Shown here: positions 7,629 to 17,231 of the stretch, one piece after another | How the letters are laid out: each line of letters begins with the position of its first letter | Numbering within the stretch: position 1 is the first letter of the stretch | Assembly (NCBI RefSeq): GCF_963662885.1 | Contig: NZ_OY760055.1 | Span: forward strand, 444,001-508,000 | Source of the DNA: an uncultured Pseudodesulfovibrio sp. | GTDB lineage: Bacteria; Desulfobacterota; Desulfovibrionia; Desulfovibrionales; Desulfovibrionaceae | DNA length: 64,000 bases | Direction: 5' to 3' | The notes under the pieces: model-generated | Told to the model about the DNA's origin: nothing | The model's input: only the letters and a program-made list of their open reading frames with translations | Database searches by the model: none | Program-made: the position numbers and the translations under genes

Positions 7629-10600
7629 ATGGGCAGCCGTATGTGGCGGAAGTGCGCCGGTTATTCACGGTCAATGCGCGGGGCGGCAGCCTTTGTGATC
7701 TGTACGGCGGTTTTGCTTAAATCGTCTGTCTGCATGGCATCCGGCCCGGCTGCGCAGGCCGTTCCGGTCGATGGCATGACTCTCCGATATCTCCTTTATC
7801 TCCTTTGGGCCGCGCTGGCGGTTTTTCTCCTGGGGGTCCTGTTCGCCGCATTTCGGTTTCGCGCCTTGCGCAGAAAGCTGGAGCAAAGCACCCGTGCCCT
7901 TGCCGAAAGTGAAGCGCGATTCAACATGCTGGTGGATGTGTCCCTGTCCGGTGTGGCCATCATCCGTGACGGCGTACTGCTGGAGGCCAACAGCCGGTAT
8001 TGCGAAATGTTCGGCTACGCCCCGGAGGAACTGCTCGGCAAAGACATTCTGCCTTTGACCGTCGCGCCCGATCATGTGGCGGCCGTCCGGGAAGGAAACT
8101 GCCTGATAAGCGCCTGCTCGCTGGAGTCCGTGGCTCTGCGCAAGGACGGCTCGACATTTCCTGTTGAATTCCGGTCGAGGCCCTTTCTCTACCGAGGCAA
8201 GCCCGCCGCCGGCATAGCGGTGACCGACATTTCGGACCGGAAGGAACAGGAGGATGAGCGGGCCTGCCTCCAGGAACGGCTCCAATCTCTATGGAATGTG
8301 GCCCGCATGATCGAGGCCAGTTATGACGATCTTTGCGAACTGGTTCTGAAGGAAATCCTTCGTCTGACCGGGAGCGAGTATTCCTTTTTCGGTTTTTTCA
8401 ACGAGGTTGAGGAATCCATAGGCGTCTTCGCGTGGTCGCCCGAAGCCATGGACGTTTGTTCGGTCAAGGCCGGGTCCAGAAAGTTTCCGGTTAAATCGGG
8501 CGGGTTGTGGACTGAGGCCGTGGTCCGAAAGGAATGCATCATCCACAACGACTACGGGGAGGACAGCGACTGGAAAAAGGGCCTGCCCGAGGGGCACGTA
8601 CCCATTAACCGGCTGATGTCGGTGCCCTATATCCGGGACGGTAAGGTCTATGCCCTGGCCACCGTGGCCAACAAGGCGACCGACTATACCCGGGAAGACG
8701 CGGAACAGGTGGAGGCCTTCGTTGCCAGCGTGATGTTGCTGGTCGACAGGCGCAGGGTTCTCGATGACCGGCGGATATCCGAGGAACGCATGTCCATGGC
8801 CTTCGATGCCGCCAGCGACGCGGTCTGGGACCTGCGGTTCGATTCGGACGAGGCCTACCTCAGCCCCCGTTGGTACACGATGCTGGGCTATGAACCGGAC
8901 GAATTCCCCTTTACCTCGGAAAACATGGTTTCCATCATTCATCCTGACGACCTGGACGGGATCATGACCCTGTTGCACCGGCACTGGGACACCGGGGAAG
9001 CGTACCAGGCGGAATACCGCATGCGCACCAAGGACGGGGGCTGGCGCTGGATTCTGGGCCGGGGCGAGGTGGTCGAACGGGACTACCTGGGCAATCCCCT
9101 GCGGATGCTCGGCACCCACGTGGACATCTCGGACAGGAAGCAACTGGAAGAGCATCTCAGACGGCGGGAATACGACCTCAAGAAGTCCCAGAGCATCGCC
9201 CGCCTCGGCAGCTGGCATCTGGACCTGGGCACTCAGGCCATGGTCTGGACCGAGGAGCTGCGGAAGATGTACGGGCTGGCCCCAGGCGCAGAACCGCTGG
9301 CCTATACGGAACTCGGGAAGCTTTTCAATCCGGACGACGCGCACCTGCTCTCCGCATCCCTGGACCGGGCCGTGGCCACCGGCGAACCCTACGAACTGGA
9401 GTTACGGACCCTGAACGATGACGGCGGCCAGGGGTGGATGTGGGTCAGAGGCGAAGCCGAGCTGGACGAGACGGGCGAAACCGTCGGCCTGTGGGGGGCG
9501 TTCCAGGATATCACCGCCAGAAAACGGCTGGAACTGGAGCGGCGGCGCGAGGATGAGACCTACCGCAAGATTCTCGACAGTCTGGATGCCGGGGTGATCG
9601 TTCTGGACAGCGACACCACGATTCGCATCGTCAATCCGGCGGTCAGCGCCATGAGCGGTATTCCGGCCGAGGAACTCCTCGGAACAAGGGGAGACAGGAA
9701 GCTGAAAGGGTGGTCGTTCCTGCGGGAAAACGGAAGCGCCATGCCGGACGAGGAGCGCCCTCTCTTAAGGGTACTGTCCTCGGGAATGTCCCTGCACGGG
9801 ATGGTCGCGGGCATGCGCAGGTCTCCCTGGGAGGAGGTGCGATGGAGGCTGGTCAACGCCGTGCCTCAGTACGAGGATGACCAACTGGTGCGGGTTGTCG
9901 TCAGCTTCGTGGATATCACCAATCTCAAGAAGGCGGAAGCCGCGCTCAAGGAAAGCGAGATCCGCTACAAGACGCTGCATGAGGCCTCGTGTGGTGGGAT
10001 CTGCATCCACGACAACGGGCTTATCCTGGATTGCAACCAGGGGTTGTCCGAACTCACCGGGTTCAGGGCGAACGAGATGATCGGCATGCACGGGGAGCTG
10101 CTGGTCGTTGAGCGGTGTCGGGAGGAGGTCAGGCGGAAGATGCACAGCGGGTTCCAGGGAACCTACGAGGCCGTGGGGCTGCGCAAGGACGGACAGGAGT
10201 ACCCTGTGCATCTCGAGGTCAGGAACATTCCCTACCATGGACGGGTGGTCCGTGCCGTGGAGTTTAGGGACGTCACGGAGAGGAAAAATGCGGAACGCGC
10301 ACTGATTGATGCCAAGGAGGCCGCAGAGGCCGCCAACCTGGCCAAGTCGGAGTTTCTGGCCAACATCAGCCACGAAATCAGGACTCCGCTGAACGGTCTC
10401 ATGGGCATGCTGCAATTGCTCGAATCCTCCGACACCAACGCGGAACAGGCGCAGATCATCGAGATCGCCCAATTCTCCGGAGATCGACTGACCAGGCTTC
10501 TGACCGACATCCTGGATATCTCCGCCATCGAGGCGGGCAAGATGGCGTTGCACCCGACCCCGGTGGACGTGAGTGAATTGCTGGACTCCGTGGTTGGCCT

Positions 10601-11084
10601 GCTGGCCGTGACCACCGGGCAGACCGAAGTGTCGCTCACTTCATCCATGGATCCGGAGATGCCCAGGCGTGTCATTGCGGACGAGATTCGGCTTCGCCAG
10701 ATCCTTTTCAATCTGGTGGGAAACGGGCTGAAGTTTACCGAGCAAGGGTCGGTTGCACTTGAGGTCTGGGCCTTGAAGACGGGAAACGACCGGCGCAGGC
10801 TGCTTTTCATTGTCTCGGACTCGGGGCCCGGCATGACGGACGACCAGTTGGTCACCGCGTTTGAAACGTTCGGCCAGGTGTCGCAGGGATTGGCCCGTAC
10901 GCATCAGGGGGCGGGGCTCGGGCTGCCCATCGTCAAACGGATCGTCGAGATGATGCACGGGACCCTGTGCGTGGTCAGTGCGCCGGGACAGGGGACTTCG
11001 GTTTACGTGTCCCTGCCGCTCGAGTCGGTGGACGTGGAGGAGAAGCCTTCGCTGATCGTGCGCGAGGATGGCGACAGGCTGTAG
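7629..11084 (+). CDS. Multi-PAS/GAF sensor histidine kinase
   Basis: About 1151 residues. It has an N-terminal signal-like hydrophobic segment, then one clear membrane helix (LRYLLYLLWAALAVFLLGVLF, about 47–68). The domains follow as PAS1 (93–200), GAF (214–375), PAS2 (388–497), PAS3 (517–627), PAS4 (644–765), PAS5 (776–888), HisKA (904–968) with phospho-acceptor His915 in ISHEIRTPLN, and HATPase_c (1014–1130) with DSGPGMT and GAGLGLPIVK. There is no receiver or Hpt domain, so a separate receiver must take the phosphate. Its stop is only six bases from that of the convergent XRE-receiver protein, the obvious candidate partner. The start is uncertain: ATG 7629 gives the signal-like N-terminus, while a TTG at 7473 would add 52 residues. 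Confidence 0.85.
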   Translation: MGSRMWRKCAGYSRSMRGAAAFVICTAVLLKSSVCMASGPAAQAVPVDGMTLRYLLYLLWAALAVFLLGVLFAAFRFRALRRKLEQSTRALAESEARFNMLVDVSLSGVAIIRDGVLLEANSRYCEMFGYAPEELLGKDILPLTVAPDHVAAVREGNCLISACSLESVALRKDGSTFPVEFRSRPFLYRGKPAAGIAVTDISDRKEQEDERACLQERLQSLWNVARMIEASYDDLCELVLKEILRLTGSEYSFFGFFNEVEESIGVFAWSPEAMDVCSVKAGSRKFPVKSGGLWTEAVVRKECIIHNDYGEDSDWKKGLPEGHVPINRLMSVPYIRDGKVYALATVANKATDYTREDAEQVEAFVASVMLLVDRRRVLDDRRISEERMSMAFDAASDAVWDLRFDSDEAYLSPRWYTMLGYEPDEFPFTSENMVSIIHPDDLDGIMTLLHRHWDTGEAYQAEYRMRTKDGGWRWILGRGEVVERDYLGNPLRMLGTHVDISDRKQLEEHLRRREYDLKKSQSIARLGSWHLDLGTQAMVWTEELRKMYGLAPGAEPLAYTELGKLFNPDDAHLLSASLDRAVATGEPYELELRTLNDDGGQGWMWVRGEAELDETGETVGLWGAFQDITARKRLELERRREDETYRKILDSLDAGVIVLDSDTTIRIVNPAVSAMSGIPAEELLGTRGDRKLKGWSFLRENGSAMPDEERPLLRVLSSGMSLHGMVAGMRRSPWEEVRWRLVNAVPQYEDDQLVRVVVSFVDITNLKKAEAALKESEIRYKTLHEASCGGICIHDNGLILDCNQGLSELTGFRANEMIGMHGELLVVERCREEVRRKMHSGFQGTYEAVGLRKDGQEYPVHLEVRNIPYHGRVVRAVEFRDVTERKNAERALIDAKEAAEAANLAKSEFLANISHEIRTPLNGLMGMLQLLESSDTNAEQAQIIEIAQFSGDRLTRLLTDILDISAIEAGKMALHPTPVDVSELLDSVVGLLAVTTGQTEVSLTSSMDPEMPRRVIADEIRLRQILFNLVGNGLKFTEQGSVALEVWALKTGNDRRRLLFIVSDSGPGMTDDQLVTAFETFGQVSQGLARTHQGAGLGLPIVKRIVEMMHGTLCVVSAPGQGTSVYVSLPLESVDVEEKPSLIVREDGDRL

Positions 11085-11089
11085 GACGG

Positions 11090-12973
11090 TCAGCCGCCGA
11101 GGTAGTTTTCGATCATTTCCTTCAGGGTCGCGACCTTGAACGGTTTGGTGATGACCTGGTCTATTCCGGCTTCCTCATATCGCTGCCGATGTTCCTGGGT
11201 GCCGTGCGCCGTGACCGCTATGATCGGCGTTCGGGCGTTGAGCCCTCCGTCCATTCGTGCGGTCCGGGCAATGGTCACGCCGTCCACGTCGGGGAGCTGG
11301 ATGTCCAGAAACACCATGCTGAACTGTTGCTCTTCAAGACGGGAGAGGGCCTCTTTGCCCAGAGCGATGGCCTCGACACGGTAGCCTTCCCCGAGGATGA
11401 CGCTCTCGGTGAAGAAGCGGCTGGGGGCGTCGTCCTCCACGACCAGTATGGGCAACCTGGCATCGATGGCCTCTCTGGCCGGTTCGTCCTCTGGGCGCGC
11501 GGGGACCATAATGGAGACGGCGACGCCGCCGGAGAGGCGGCTGACCTCCACCGTTCCGCCCATGGCCTCGACCATGGGTCCTGCAGTGGTCAGCATCCAG
11601 GCCCCCTTGCCCAGGCCCTCGGTCGAGTTCGGGTAAAACGATTCCTTGGAAATTGTCTCGCTGATCGAGGGACTGGATGCGGTCAGGCTCAGCAGACCAT
11701 CCGGCACCATGTAGTCCAGGGTCAGGTTCACCACTCCCCAGGTGGTTGCCTTGAGAAGGAACCCGATGACCGAGATGGCTACCTGCTGCAGCCTTTGCGG
11801 GTCGCCCACGATGCGTTCGGGCAGGTTGGGGGAGGACGTCAGGGCCAGTCCTATACCCGGGTTGAGTTGGGCGCGGCTCAGGTCGGCTGCCCAGCCTTCG
11901 GCAAGGTTCTTGGGCGAGAATGCCTCGGCCAGCGGGGACAGGCCGGTGGGCATCTCGAAAAAGTCGTTCATGTTGTCGATGGCCGTGGAGATGAGGCTCA
12001 ACGTGGAGGACAGGGTGTCCCCGTGCAGGTCCTCCTTCCCGACCACCAGGCGGTTGACCAGTGAGCGCAGTTCGTAGGCGCTCTGCTGCATGTATTCCCG
12101 TTGGACGTCCCGTTGGCGCGCGATCTCCTCGTTGAGCGCAAGGAGCCTGCCTTCCAGTTTCTTGCGTGCCGCGATCTCTCTCTTGAGTTCCTCGATTCCC
12201 TGGGAAAGCTGCCTGCTCTGTTGTTTGACCGTGCCGCTGAGCGCCTGTTGCGCCTGGCGCAGTTCCTCGCGGGAGGCCACTTCCCGGGTGACGTCCTGAA
12301 TCAGGCCGATTTGGACCACGGCCTCCGAAGCCTCGCAGAACTCGAAATCTCCCCAGATGCGGATGAAGCGCGGCTGGGCGTCCTCGGCGTCGATACGCAA
12401 TTCGCAGGAGTAGGGCTCCAACTGGCGGCAAGCCTCCTGCTCCAGCTCAATGAACCGGTTGCGGTCTACCGGGGCCAGGGACCGTGTCACGGCGTCCAGG
12501 CTTGGTGGCGTATCGTCAGGGAGCCCGAGGATTGCCGGTGTGTGGGATGACCACATGGAGCGGTCGGCCTGTTTTTCGAGGTGGAAGAAACCGAGGGCGG
12601 CGAAGTCGTAGATCCGGTTCATTCGGGACTGGCGCCGCTTGAAATCATGATCGGCTTCGATCACGTCCTCGGACATGTGCTTCATGTCCCGGACCAGGCG
12701 TGCGAAAAGCCGGGGCCGTTGCGTGATGATGGCCAGCACGTCGCCCGAGACCTTGCCTCCCAGAGCGAGCATGTAATCCGGGTCTTCACCCAGGATCTCG
12801 GCGAGGTGCACGATCTTTTCTTCGGACAACTGCGTGGCCACGCCGCGTTCGACCTTGCTCAGGTAGGACTGCTCGATGCCAAGGCGTTTGCTGATCTGCA
12901 ACTGGGAGAAGGTGCGGTCCGTCTTGAGCAGCTCTTCCCGCTTTTGCCGTATGAATGTGCCTAGTTGTCTCAT
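11090..12973 (-). CDS. XRE HTH – PAS – pseudo-histidine-kinase – receiver regulator
   Basis: 627 residues with an unusual architecture. It has an XRE helix-turn-helix (5–62, FSQLQISKRLGIEQSYLSKVERG), a PAS-like region (about 110–230), a coiled coil (about 232–290), a HisKA/HATPase-like region (about 295–500) and a receiver domain (508–624). The receiver is intact: acidic pair in VVEDDA, phospho-acceptor Asp557 in FLDIQLPDVDG, then TAHG and TKPF. The kinase region is dead by inspection: the H-box reads SAYELRS with Tyr300 at the histidine position, the N-box asparagine is lost, and no DxGxG or GxGLG glycine box is left. It is likely a DNA-binding response regulator that kept the dimer scaffold of a kinase. 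ATG 12973 begins the HTH; an in-frame ATG at 13042 would add a Cys-rich 23-residue tail. Neither has a clear ribosome binding site. Confidence 0.82.
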   Translation of the reverse strand: MRQLGTFIRQKREELLKTDRTFSQLQISKRLGIEQSYLSKVERGVATQLSEEKIVHLAEILGEDPDYMLALGGKVSGDVLAIITQRPRLFARLVRDMKHMSEDVIEADHDFKRRQSRMNRIYDFAALGFFHLEKQADRSMWSSHTPAILGLPDDTPPSLDAVTRSLAPVDRNRFIELEQEACRQLEPYSCELRIDAEDAQPRFIRIWGDFEFCEASEAVVQIGLIQDVTREVASREELRQAQQALSGTVKQQSRQLSQGIEELKREIAARKKLEGRLLALNEEIARQRDVQREYMQQSAYELRSLVNRLVVGKEDLHGDTLSSTLSLISTAIDNMNDFFEMPTGLSPLAEAFSPKNLAEGWAADLSRAQLNPGIGLALTSSPNLPERIVGDPQRLQQVAISVIGFLLKATTWGVVNLTLDYMVPDGLLSLTASSPSISETISKESFYPNSTEGLGKGAWMLTTAGPMVEAMGGTVEVSRLSGGVAVSIMVPARPEDEPAREAIDARLPILVVEDDAPSRFFTESVILGEGYRVEAIALGKEALSRLEEQQFSMVFLDIQLPDVDGVTIARTARMDGGLNARTPIIAVTAHGTQEHRQRYEEAGIDQVITKPFKVATLKEMIENYLGG

Positions 12974-13031
12974 ATATTTATAACGGTATCTCACTTTACA
13001 TAAGATGCAAAGTGTGCAAGAGGTGCAATAC

Positions 13032-13051
13032 CTAGTACTCATACGTACTAG
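13032..13051. promoter_or_regulatory. Dyad in the divergent XRE-hybrid / chemoreceptor promoter region
   Basis: A perfect inverted repeat CTAGTAC–6 bases–GTACTAG lies between the two divergent genes. Next to it (about 13008–13029) are three TGCAA repeats, in TGCAAAG, TGCAAGAG and TGCAATA. The position fits an operator for the XRE protein or another regulator of the chemoreceptor. Confidence 0.4.
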
Positions 13052-13092
13052 TCGCGAATTTGACTAGCAAATGTTGGAGGGGGGAATCCGAT

Positions 13093-15078
13093 ATGCTGAA
13101 GAATTTGAAACTGGGCCTGAAGTTGGGGTTGGGGTTTGGTTGTCTCATACTGATCGCGATCATCCTGGGCGGACTGGCCGTATATAATATGAATACGGCC
13201 AGCGAGGGGTCCACCCGGCTCGCGAACGCCTATGTGCCGGAGGTCGGCATAGCCACCGACATCGAACGGTCTTCGCTGTTGAGCATGTATGCCATGCGCG
13301 GATACTCCTATACTCGGGAGGCGGGGTTCTGGGATCGGGTGAACGGGTATCTGGACGATGTGAACAAGGCTCTCAAGGATGCCGAGGCCCATTCCGTCCG
13401 GTACCCGTACCTGGTCAAGCTCAAGGCCAATACGGAAAAGGCCAGGGCGGATGTGGACGGCTTCGCCGTACAGGCCTCGAAGGTCCATGATCTGGTTCAG
13501 GCCCTGGGCGCGAGCCGCGAAGCCATGAACGGTCCGGCCCGGGAGTACATGGCCAACAGCACGGCCTTTCTGGCGCTGACCGAGGAGGCCATGAAGCAGG
13601 AGATGATCTCCGAGGCTTCGCCGACCGTGCTTTTCGAGCGATTGGAAAAGATTCACCTGATCACCGCCGTCATCGACCTCGGTTATCAGACACGCCTCAA
13701 GAATCTTCAGGCCCAGGCGGACAGGACCCCCGAGGTCATGCGCGAAGGCCTGAAGAACATGAAGATGATCGATTCGATGCTGACCGAGTTGGCATCGATT
13801 ACCCGCCGCCAGGACAACCTCACGCAGATCGAGCAAATCCGGAAGGCCGGCAACAACTATGGCGCGGCCATGCAGGCCTATCTGGACAATTACCTTGCCC
13901 TGCAGTCTCTGACCCGGGAAAGCGAGGCGCTGGGAAACCGGATTATCGAGTCCGCCAAGCAGACCGCCCTGGCCGCCACCGAAGCGTCCAAGGGACGGGC
14001 TGACGCGGACGTGGCCGATCTGGAGACCGCGTCTCTGGTGATGATCGTCGGTCTCGCCCTGGCTCTGGTTCTGGGCATCGTTCTGGCTGTAATCCTGACC
14101 AAGGCCATCACCGGGCCGATCATGCAGGGCGTGGCCTTTGCCCACCGCCTGGCCCAGGGCGACCTTACCCAGACCATCAAGGTCCATCAGTCCGACGAGA
14201 TCGGCATCCTGGCCGATTCACTCAGAAATATGAAGGACAGGCTGACCGGGGTTGTGTCCGACGTTCAGGAGGCCACCGAGAACGTGGCCGCGGGCAGCGA
14301 GGAATTGTCCGCCTCGGCCGAATCCCTTTCACAGGGGGCTACCGAGCAGGCCGCGTCCATCGAAGAGGTTTCCGCTTCCATGGAGCAGATGGCCGCCAAC
14401 ATCGGTCAGAACGCCCAGAACGCGAAGGATACGGATGCGCTCGCCACCAAGGCGGCCTCCGACGCCAGAAAGGGCGGCGAAGCGGTCACCCAGACCGTGC
14501 ACGCCATGAAAAGCATTGCCGAAAAGATCTCCATCATCGAGGAGATAGCGAGACAGACCAACCTGTTGGCCCTGAACGCGGCTATTGAGGCGGCACGGGC
14601 TGGCGAGCACGGCAAGGGCTTTGCCGTGGTGGCCGCCGAGGTCAGGAAGCTGGCCGAGCGATCGGGGCTCGCCGCGTCGGAGATCAGCGAACTCTCCTCA
14701 AGCAGCGTGGCCGTGGCCGAGGATGCCGGGCAGATGCTGGCGGCCCTGGTGCCGGATATCGAAAAGACCGCGGCCCTGGTTCAGGAAATCGCCGCGGCCA
14801 GTAACGAGCAGAATGCCGGGGCCAAGCAGATAAACCAGGCCATCAATCAGTTGGACACGGTTATCCAGCGCAACGCCTCCGCATCCGAGGAAGTGGCTTC
14901 GACCAGCGAGGAGCTGTCCAGCCAGGGGCATCAGCTTCAGATCGCCATGTCCTTCTTCACGGTCGCGGACGGATTGAGCGGGGCCGGTCAACGGCGGCTT
15001 CCCGCCGCCGGCACGACGCGCTCCACTCTGCCTCCGGCCGGAAAGGCGGAACCGGACGCCGACTTCGAGCGTTTCTAG
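13093..15078 (+). CDS. Methyl-accepting chemotaxis protein
   Basis: A 661-residue transmembrane chemoreceptor. TM1 spans about residues 13–32 and TM2 about 315–336. The ~280-residue periplasmic region between them is all-helical and long enough for a helical bimodular-type sensor. HAMP follows (about 337–390). The signalling domain carries the highly conserved hairpin tip around EEIARQTNLLALNAAIEAAR. Glutamine/glutamate-rich helices on both sides are the adaptation regions. There is no C-terminal CheR-binding pentapeptide (it ends DADFERF). ATG 13093 has TGGAGGGGGG upstream. The ligand is unknown. Confidence 0.92.
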   Translation: MLKNLKLGLKLGLGFGCLILIAIILGGLAVYNMNTASEGSTRLANAYVPEVGIATDIERSSLLSMYAMRGYSYTREAGFWDRVNGYLDDVNKALKDAEAHSVRYPYLVKLKANTEKARADVDGFAVQASKVHDLVQALGASREAMNGPAREYMANSTAFLALTEEAMKQEMISEASPTVLFERLEKIHLITAVIDLGYQTRLKNLQAQADRTPEVMREGLKNMKMIDSMLTELASITRRQDNLTQIEQIRKAGNNYGAAMQAYLDNYLALQSLTRESEALGNRIIESAKQTALAATEASKGRADADVADLETASLVMIVGLALALVLGIVLAVILTKAITGPIMQGVAFAHRLAQGDLTQTIKVHQSDEIGILADSLRNMKDRLTGVVSDVQEATENVAAGSEELSASAESLSQGATEQAASIEEVSASMEQMAANIGQNAQNAKDTDALATKAASDARKGGEAVTQTVHAMKSIAEKISIIEEIARQTNLLALNAAIEAARAGEHGKGFAVVAAEVRKLAERSGLAASEISELSSSSVAVAEDAGQMLAALVPDIEKTAALVQEIAAASNEQNAGAKQINQAINQLDTVIQRNASASEEVASTSEELSSQGHQLQIAMSFFTVADGLSGAGQRRLPAAGTTRSTLPPAGKAEPDADFERF

Positions 15079-15208
15079 GCGAGCCGCTGTTTTGTACGCT
15101 TTGAACGGGCTGTAGGGGCCGTCCGTCTGGACAGGGAGGACACGGGACGCTATTCTTGGGTCGGCATATATACCCGCCCCTTTGCGCAACCCCCTTCCCG
15201 GAGAGAAT

Positions 15209-17143
15209 ATGGCCTGTGATATCGGCGTCATTGCGACCGACAACTACCTCATGGAGATGTTTCAGCAGATCCGTGACGAATCCGTGCTCGATTTCGACCT
15301 GCGCACCGGGCTGTTCGACGACGCCATCATCGAGGCCCGCGACCTGGTCAACAACGGTGCCAAGGTCCTTGTCAGCCGTGGTGAAACCACCTTGCAGATT
15401 CGTTCGGCCATCACCGTGCCTGTGATCGATATTCCGATCACCGTGCACGACGTCATTCCGCTCATAGACCAGGCCCGGGCCTACAGCGACCGCATCGCGG
15501 TCATCGGTTTCGGCGAAATCGTCAAGGCCGCCCGCGTGGCCGCGCCGATCCTTTCGGTGGAGCTGACATTTTTTCAATTGCACTCCACCCAGGAAATCCC
15601 CGAAGTCGTCGAGGAGGTCTGCCGTCAGGGGTTCACCACGGCCATGGGCAATCCCTATTCCGTTTCCCTGGCCGAGAAGCGCGGCCTCAAGGGGTTTCCC
15701 CTGCGAACCCAACGGCCCATGCTGCTGACCACCCTGGACGAGGCTGCCCGTTTGGTCGAGGCCTCCCGGCGGGAGAACGAGTGGAAGCTGCGCCAACAGG
15801 TGTTCATCGACTCCACCCGTGAAGGGGTACTCGTGCTCGACGGCCGGGGGCAGCTGCTGCAGGCCAACCAGCTGGTGAACCTGGACCCGGCGGTGGAGGC
15901 CGAGCTGTTCCACTGCGATGGGGATATACGCCAGCTCAAGAACGGCGAGATGCTCGATGCGGTCAGTCAGGGCGAGCCCTGGAACGGCGTCATCCGCGCC
16001 CGCGAGGGCGGCGGCGACTACCTCTGCCGGATACACCCGGTGGCCAGGGGCGGCATGAACTTCGGCGCGGTCATGCTCCTGGAACCCGCTCATCAGCAGG
16101 ACCAGCACCAACGCTCCCTTTCGGAGCGCGGCCTTGTGGCGCAACACCATTTCGAGGACATCGTGCACAACGGCCAGGCCATGCGCGACCTCATCGCCCG
16201 CGCGCGCCAGTATGCCATCGCCGACTCCACTGTGCTGATCATGGGCGAATGCGGCACGGGCAAGGAACTTATCGCCCAGAGTCTGCACAACGCCAGCCGT
16301 CGCAGCAAAGGGCCGTTCGTGGCCGTGAACTGCTCAGCCCTGCCCGAGAATCTCATTGAGAGCGAGTTGTTCGGCTACGAGGAAGGGGCCTTTACCGGTG
16401 CTTCCAAAGGGGGCAAGAAGGGACTCTTCGAGATGGCCAACACGGGTACCATCTTTCTGGACGAGATCGGCGAGATGCCGCTGACCATGCAGGTCAAGCT
16501 GCTGCGGGTGCTTGAGGAGCGCCAGGTCATGCGACTGGGCAGTGAACGGCTCATCTCCCTGGACGTGCGGGTCATCTGCGCCACCAACAGAAACCTGGCC
16601 CGGATGGCCGCCACCAGCGAGTTCCGCCAGGATCTCTATTTTCGTATCAACGTTCTGCGCCTGACCCTGCCCTCCCTGCGCGAGCGCGGCTCATGCCTCG
16701 ACGCCTTGATCCGCTACTACAGCCGGGAAATCGGTTACAGGCTGGGCGGTCCGCCTCCCGAACTGACGGATGACGCCCTGGACGCCCTGCGCCGGTACTC
16801 CTATCCGGGCAACGTCCGTGAGATGAAATCCATCCTGGAACGCATCATGGTCGAGTGTTGGGGCCGGGAGGCTGACAGGGATGACATCCTCAACAATCTT
16901 GAAACCAGTCAGTTGACTTGCGAACCCGAAGCCGAGGAACGGTCGCAGCCGCTTCAGGGGAGCCTGGCCGCTCCGACCTCCACGGGCGGGCCCGCGCGTG
17001 ACAGGGCCTCCCTGCGCGACGAGGAACTGAGACTGATCCTGAAGACCCTGAAGGAATGCAAGGGCAACCGGGCCGAGACCGCGAGGCGGTTGGGCATAAG
17101 CTCCACCACGTTGTGGCGGCGGCTTCGGACCTACAGTCAGTAG
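15209..17143 (+). CDS. Sigma-54-dependent activator with PrpR-type sensor domain
   Basis: 644 residues. The N-terminal domain (about 1–175) resembles the PrpR_N propionate-catabolism activator domain (NNGAKVLVSRGETTLQIR … PVIDIPITVHDVI), a small-molecule sensor related to ligand-binding proteins. A PAS-like segment spans about 195–300. The AAA+ domain (about 315–550) has Walker A GECGTGKE, the sigma-54 contact motif GAFTGA at 393–398, and Walker B IFLDEIGEM. A Fis-type HTH ends the protein (GNRAETARRLGISSTTLWRRL). ATG 15209 has GGAGAG before it. It faces the hydroxy-acid operon ending at 17232, whose first gene has a sigma-54 promoter at 24586–24601, so it is the likely activator of that operon, sensing its substrate or product. 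Confidence 0.9.
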   Translation: MACDIGVIATDNYLMEMFQQIRDESVLDFDLRTGLFDDAIIEARDLVNNGAKVLVSRGETTLQIRSAITVPVIDIPITVHDVIPLIDQARAYSDRIAVIGFGEIVKAARVAAPILSVELTFFQLHSTQEIPEVVEEVCRQGFTTAMGNPYSVSLAEKRGLKGFPLRTQRPMLLTTLDEAARLVEASRRENEWKLRQQVFIDSTREGVLVLDGRGQLLQANQLVNLDPAVEAELFHCDGDIRQLKNGEMLDAVSQGEPWNGVIRAREGGGDYLCRIHPVARGGMNFGAVMLLEPAHQQDQHQRSLSERGLVAQHHFEDIVHNGQAMRDLIARARQYAIADSTVLIMGECGTGKELIAQSLHNASRRSKGPFVAVNCSALPENLIESELFGYEEGAFTGASKGGKKGLFEMANTGTIFLDEIGEMPLTMQVKLLRVLEERQVMRLGSERLISLDVRVICATNRNLARMAATSEFRQDLYFRINVLRLTLPSLRERGSCLDALIRYYSREIGYRLGGPPPELTDDALDALRRYSYPGNVREMKSILERIMVECWGREADRDDILNNLETSQLTCEPEAEERSQPLQGSLAAPTSTGGPARDRASLRDEELRLILKTLKECKGNRAETARRLGISSTTLWRRLRTYSQ

Positions 17144-17165
17144 AATTGCGGGATAAGGAAAAGAG

Positions 17166-17202
17166 AACGGGAAGCCCGCGGCCATGCCGCGGGCTTCCCG
17201 TT
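17166..17202. terminator. Bidirectional terminator
   Basis: A perfect 17-bp stem (17166–17182 with 17186–17202) and 3-base loop, followed by TTTATTG on the plus strand. It separates the convergent sigma-54 activator and MFS genes. Confidence 0.9.
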
Positions 17203-17231
17203 TATTGTTCGGAGAGTTGCCGATTATGGAA

